Source: Acidobacteriaceae bacterium KBS 89 | GTDB lineage: Bacteria; Acidobacteriota; Terriglobia; Terriglobales; Acidobacteriaceae | Direction: 5' to 3' | Length of the DNA: 64,000 bases | NCBI GenBank assembly: GCA_000381605.1 | Contig: KB906759.1 | Coordinates: 1-64,000 of the forward strand | In this document: piece after piece, positions 60,449-64,000 of the stretch | Position numbering within the stretch: position 1 is the first letter of the stretch | Layout of the letters: the number at the start of each line of letters is the position of its first letter | The notes under the pieces: model-generated | What the model was told of the DNA's origin: nothing | The model's database searches: none | What the model saw: only the letters and a program-made list of their open reading frames with translations | Made by a program: the position numbers and the translations under genes

Positions 60449-62266
60449 CTACAAGCTATATTTTCCTGCTTGAATGACGTGCCTTGCCACCTGGCGGCGC
60501 AGAGTGATCGTGTCGGCCGAGTCGTGCTTGGAGAGTCGCCGGAGGATCGTAAGCTGCGTGCGTAACATGTCCCCTTCTGCAACCGCGGCGATAACCTTCC
60601 GGGCGCACAGCTCAATCGTGGACATGGCCTTGTCCGCATAGATACGGGCCATGGCGACGGGAATCGCGGAGGCTTCACCAGTTTGCCCTGCAGCAATCTT
60701 TTCGGCGCGCAGAATGCCGGACTCCATCGCAAAGACCTCGATGATCATGTCGGCAATGGCGCCCATCACCTCCTGCTCTTCAGCGATCTGCTGCATGTAC
60801 TTCTGTGTAGCCGCCCCTGCGACGAACAGCGTCAGCTTCTTCGCGTTTGCAAGAAGATTCAACTCATCGGCGAGCGGACCTTCGCGGTCGATCTTCTCAC
60901 TCGGGCCGGACATCACCTCGTCCATCAGTTTCTTAATCGCGGGCATCAGCGCCAACTTGCCCGACATAGCTGATTTCATCAGCCAGCCAGTAATAATAAG
61001 ACGGTTGATCTCATTCGTGCCCTCGAAGATGCGATTGATACGAGCATCGCGGTAGGCGCGCTCTGCAGGGTACTCTTCGACATAGCCATAGCCAGCAAAG
61101 ATCTGCAGCACCTCATCAACGACCATGTCGAGCATCTCACTCGCCCACACCTTAACGATGCTGCACTCAACGGCGTACTCCTCAATGCGCTTCTGAATCT
61201 CCTTCGTATCATTTTTGTCGACACCGGAAAGCGCCTTGTCGATCAGGCCGACGGTGCGATAACACACCGCGCCGCCAACAAAGATCCCTGTTGCGCAGTT
61301 CGCAATCTTCTCCTGAATCAGGCCAAACTCCGAGATGGATTTACCGAACGCCTTGCGATCGATGGCGTAGCGCACACCGTTGTTGAGCGCCATGCGGCCG
61401 CCGCCGATGGCAGCATTCCCAAGCTTGTAACGGCCAACGTTCAAAATGTTGAACGCGATGTGATGTCCCTTGCCGACCTCGCCCAGCAGATTCCCCGCAG
61501 GAATCACGCAGTCAGTGAGAATCAGCGGACAAGTCGAACTGCCGCGAATACCAAGCTTATGCTCCTCCTTGCCCTGGGTAAATCCGGGCGTACCACGTTC
61601 GATCAGGAACGCCGTGAGCTTCTCCTTGCCCGCGTCAGGCCCATCAGGTATCGCGCATTTGGCGAAGACGGTGAACAGATCGGCGAACCCGGCGTTCGAG
61701 ATCCACATCTTCTCGCCGTTCAGCGTGTAGATTGATCCGTCGGCCGAAAGCACAGCCCGAGTCTTCGCATTCACCGCATCCGATCCACTGGTCGACTCCG
61801 ACAACGCATAGGCGGAGAGAATCTCACCCGAAGCAATCTTCGGCAGGTATTTTTTCTTCTGCTCGGGAGTGCCGTACCAGACAAGCGGCAACGTGCCGAT
61901 GCCGGTGTGTGCAGAGAAGGACACCGAGAAGCTCGCCTGCTTGGAGATGTTCTCCGCAACGATCGCCGACGTTACCTTATCCATCTCAAGGCCGCCGTAC
62001 TCTTCGGGAATATCGATCGCCGTGAGGCCGAGATCTGCAGCCTCCTTAAGGAGGCGCTTGGTCACAGCAAAGTCCTTTGCTTCGATCTGGTCGGACGCAG
62101 GGATGATCTCGTTGATGGCGAAGTTCGCTGTAGTCTCGGCGATCTGCTTCTGCTCATCGGTGAAATCTTCGGGGAAGAAGCAGTCAGCTGCGGCGGGGTC
62201 AGTGATGAGGAAGCTGCCTCCGGGGGTGCGCTTCGTGTCGGCGATTGGTGCAGTCATTGTGGCCAT
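60449..62266 (-). CDS. Acyl-CoA dehydrogenase, long form
   Basis: A 605-residue FAD-dependent enzyme for the first step of beta-oxidation. It has LGLTAIDIPEEYGGLEM, SVSFSAHTGIGTLPLVWYGTPEQKKKYLP, ALSESTSGSDA with flavin-contacting residues, and the ACAD signature RDARINRIFEGTNEINRLIITGW with the catalytic Glu in YRDARI-related helix FEGTNEI. The C-terminal ~200-residue extension beyond the usual 380 resembles VLCAD/ACAD9-type enzymes. It is last in an operon with fadB-like, thiolase and a small membrane protein, 31 bp downstream of the latter. Confidence 0.93.
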   Translation of the reverse strand: MATMTAPIADTKRTPGGSFLITDPAAADCFFPEDFTDEQKQIAETTANFAINEIIPASDQIEAKDFAVTKRLLKEAADLGLTAIDIPEEYGGLEMDKVTSAIVAENISKQASFSVSFSAHTGIGTLPLVWYGTPEQKKKYLPKIASGEILSAYALSESTSGSDAVNAKTRAVLSADGSIYTLNGEKMWISNAGFADLFTVFAKCAIPDGPDAGKEKLTAFLIERGTPGFTQGKEEHKLGIRGSSTCPLILTDCVIPAGNLLGEVGKGHHIAFNILNVGRYKLGNAAIGGGRMALNNGVRYAIDRKAFGKSISEFGLIQEKIANCATGIFVGGAVCYRTVGLIDKALSGVDKNDTKEIQKRIEEYAVECSIVKVWASEMLDMVVDEVLQIFAGYGYVEEYPAERAYRDARINRIFEGTNEINRLIITGWLMKSAMSGKLALMPAIKKLMDEVMSGPSEKIDREGPLADELNLLANAKKLTLFVAGAATQKYMQQIAEEQEVMGAIADMIIEVFAMESGILRAEKIAAGQTGEASAIPVAMARIYADKAMSTIELCARKVIAAVAEGDMLRTQLTILRRLSKHDSADTITLRRQVARHVIQAGKYSL

Positions 62267-62297
62267 CGTGGTGCTCCTTCGAAAAAAAATGCTGCGT

Positions 62298-62735
62298 TTA
62301 GTTCAACTCTGGAATTATTTGATCAGGTTGAGAGGCTTTCCATCGAACCACAAACTGCTTGCCTTTCCAGCGAGCTATTTGGCTCTTGTCTGGACTAGCT
62401 CCTGGCATATGCTCGATCCTGATCCATCGCCTTTGTTCGGAGCCACCCGCGTCATAGTGCGCCAATACCTCCACCTGATAGAGCATCGCACCCCCGAACT
62501 GACCGTTGACTTGGGAAACAGCAACTGGTCGAACATCTTCAATCGTCGCTGTCGCGCTTTGCCAATTGTTCTCGATCTCCCGCTGGCGTCTATGTTGGAA
62601 AAACAAAACCATTACCACAAAAATGACAATCAGCGCCAAATAGACGCCCATTATCGACAGCGTCCTTCGATCGTTCCGGCTCTTCGGAAGTACCTTTGCC
62701 ACAGCCTCGTTGTTCGGAATGGAGTACCTTCGCAT
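62298..62735 (-). CDS. Small single-segment membrane protein, DUF3592-like
   Basis: A 145-residue protein with one membrane segment (LSIMGVYLALIVIFVVMVLFF) followed by an extracytoplasmic beta domain containing WQSATATIEDVRPVAVS and YQVEVLAHYDAGG, the pattern of DUF3592 proteins. It lies only 3 bp downstream of the thiolase gene in the same direction, within the beta-oxidation operon, although no enzymatic role is obvious. Confidence 0.8.
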   Translation of the reverse strand: MRRYSIPNNEAVAKVLPKSRNDRRTLSIMGVYLALIVIFVVMVLFFQHRRQREIENNWQSATATIEDVRPVAVSQVNGQFGGAMLYQVEVLAHYDAGGSEQRRWIRIEHMPGASPDKSQIARWKGKQFVVRWKASQPDQIIPELN

Positions 62736-62738
62736 GAT

Positions 62739-63920
62739 TTAGCTCGTGGCCTCATAAATCCCAGCGGCTCCCATCCCTCCACCCACACACATCGTAACAA
62801 TGCCATACTTAGCCTTACGTCGCGGCATCTCACGCAGCAGTGTCGCGGTCAGCTTGGCTCCGGTGCAGCCGAGAGGATGACCGAGAGCAATCGCACCGCC
62901 GTTGACATTCACTTTAGCCGGATCCATGCCAAGCACCTTCAACACCGCGAGCGATTGCGCAGCAAAAGCCTCATTCAACTCGAAGAGATCAATATCTTCA
63001 AGCGAAAGTCCAGCCATCTTCAACACCTTCGGAATGGCGTGAATGGGACCAATCCCCATCTCTTCGGGATCGCAGCCTGCATAAGCGAAGGCGACAAACT
63101 TCGCCATCGCAGGAATACCCAGTTGCGCGGCGCGCTCAGCCGACATAACAACAGCAGCAGCCGCCCCGTCCGACGTTTGGCTGGAATTACCGGCCGTCAC
63201 CGTTCCCTTGGCATGGAAGACAGGCTTCAACTTAGCCAAAGCGTCAAGCGAAGTATCGACCCGTGGTCCCTCGTCCTGCTTGAACGTCGCTTCAACAGGC
63301 TTAGCTTTGCCCTTTCCATTCGGAGTCGTACTTGTAACTGTTATCGGAACGATCTCGTCCTCGAATCTTCCCGAGGAAATCGCGGCGAGCGCCTTCTGGT
63401 GGCTCTCATAAGAGAACTGATCCATCTGCTCGCGAGTAATCCCATAGTGTGTCGCGACGCGTTCTGCCGTCAGCCCCATCGACATGTAAGAGCCGGGATA
63501 GTTATCGACCAGCCACGGATTGACCGAAATCTTATTTCCCCCAAATGGCACATACGACATACTCTCTGTGCCCCCGGCGACGATGACCTCCGCCCCTCCA
63601 CCACGAATCCGGTCCACGGCAAGCGCGATCGATTGCAGCCCCGAAGCACAGTATCGATTTATGGTCATGCCGGAGACCGTAATCGGCAGACCGGCGCGAA
63701 AACTCGCAACGCGGGCGACGTTCATTCCCTGCTCTGCCTCAGGCATGGCGCAGCCCAGAATCACATCCTCAATCTCCGACTTGTCAAGCTGCGGAACACG
63801 ATCCAGCGCGCCATTGATAGCAAAGGCCGCGAGATCGTCGGGGCGTGTCGTGCGAAGCGTACCGCGCGGAGCCTTGCCTACAGCAGTGCGAACGGCAGAT
63901 GCGATGATGACGTCTTTCAT
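62739..63920 (-). CDS. fadA: Acetyl-CoA acyltransferase (thiolase)
   Basis: A 393-residue thiolase cleaving 3-ketoacyl-CoA. The acyl-Cys is in [16 protein letters not shown] (C89 region), [13 protein letters not shown] follows, then [38 protein letters not shown] with the active-site His and [11 protein letters not shown] with the second Cys. It is close to a fadB-like gene upstream on the same strand. Confidence 0.94.
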   Translation of the reverse strand: MKDVIIASAVRTAVGKAPRGTLRTTRPDDLAAFAINGALDRVPQLDKSEIEDVILGCAMPEAEQGMNVARVASFRAGLPITVSGMTINRYCASGLQSIALAVDRIRGGGAEVIVAGGTESMSYVPFGGNKISVNPWLVDNYPGSYMSMGLTAERVATHYGITREQMDQFSYESHQKALAAISSGRFEDEIVPITVTSTTPNGKGKAKPVEATFKQDEGPRVDTSLDALAKLKPVFHAKGTVTAGNSSQTSDGAAAAVVMSAERAAQLGIPAMAKFVAFAYAGCDPEEMGIGPIHAIPKVLKMAGLSLEDIDLFELNEAFAAQSLAVLKVLGMDPAKVNVNGGAIALGHPLGCTGAKLTATLLREMPRRKAKYGIVTMCVGGGMGAAGIYEATS

Positions 63921-63929
63921 ATCTGACTC

Positions 63930-64000
63930 CTAGTTCCTCAACGGCTTTCCCGTCTTCAACGTAAACGCAATTCGCTCCTGCGTCTTCTTCTCTCCGCAGA
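63930..64000 (-). CDS. 3-hydroxyacyl-CoA dehydrogenase (FadB-type), C-terminal end
   Basis: The reading frame is open to the window edge and ends with TQERIAFTLKTGKPLRN, the typical C-terminus of 3-hydroxyacyl-CoA dehydrogenase/enoyl-CoA hydratase proteins. Its stop is 10 bp upstream of the thiolase start, so it is the operon neighbour. Only about 22 residues are visible. Confidence 0.7.
   Translation of the reverse strand, partial: CGEKKTQERIAFTLKTGKPLRN

Noticed and set aside
61869-63926. 685-codon open frame on the plus strand
   Set aside because: It is antisense to the acyl-CoA dehydrogenase, DUF3592-like and thiolase genes, which have strong family motifs. Its own sequence is rich in Arg, His and Ser without any recognisable domain.

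Overview
The window looks like a chromosomal segment of an acidobacterium, most likely of the Acidobacteriaceae/Terriglobales type (Granulicella, Edaphobacter or Terriglobus relatives). This is inferred from the gene style: two huge secreted S53 (kumamolisin-like) proteases with Ig-like repeats, a TonB-type protein, a Tat-exported GH51 arabinofuranosidase, a DUF885 protein, and dispersed short intergenic repeats ending in ATGACA. No rRNA gene or species-specific marker is present, so the assignment is not firm.

Region 1 (1-10.25 kb) is an accessory stress island that ends at a tRNA-Asn gene. It holds the 3' part of an oleate hydratase gene, three intact tandem-domain universal stress protein (Usp) genes and one broken one, a broken pyruvate kinase gene, a small Cys4 zinc-ribbon protein, a Crp/Fnr-type regulator and a broken tyrosine recombinase lying 10 bp from the 3' end of the tRNA. 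Four perfect TGTGA-N6-TCACA palindromes and one with a single mismatch lie upstream of the Usp transcription units. The Crp/Fnr protein carries the SRETVTR recognition helix expected to read that site. Together they form a self-contained Crp-Usp mini-regulon. All three broken genes of the window lie here and each has two frameshifts.

Region 2 (10.3-33.9 kb) is ordinary housekeeping and envelope sequence: a CAP-domain secreted protein, a WecG/TagA/CpsF glycosyltransferase, a TonB-domain protein, a GDP-mannose-3,5-epimerase-like enzyme, a large membrane protein, a VOC protein, a Tat-exported flavin amine oxidase, an MscS-type channel, separated DppC- and DppB-type permeases, a metallophosphoesterase, a CorC/HlyC-type protein, GH51, GNAT, a TPR protein, thioredoxin and the thrC-thrB pair.

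Region 3 (33.9-52.7 kb) holds modABC, murB, a bacilliredoxin, a sigma54-activator-like protein with a damaged AAA+ core, a DUF885 protein, proC, heme A synthase, a secreted protein made of 11-residue repeats, a sodium:solute symporter with a small membrane protein and a fucose/arabinose-isomerase-like enzyme, an ECF sigma factor operon, an M28 peptidase and polyphosphate kinase.

Region 4 (52.7-64 kb) has the two S53 proteases in tandem, each ending in the same unusual module (a membrane hairpin with a PRRRRW turn, an internal lipobox-like site, then final Ig-like strands), followed by a fatty-acid beta-oxidation operon (fadB-like, thiolase, small membrane protein, acyl-CoA dehydrogenase).
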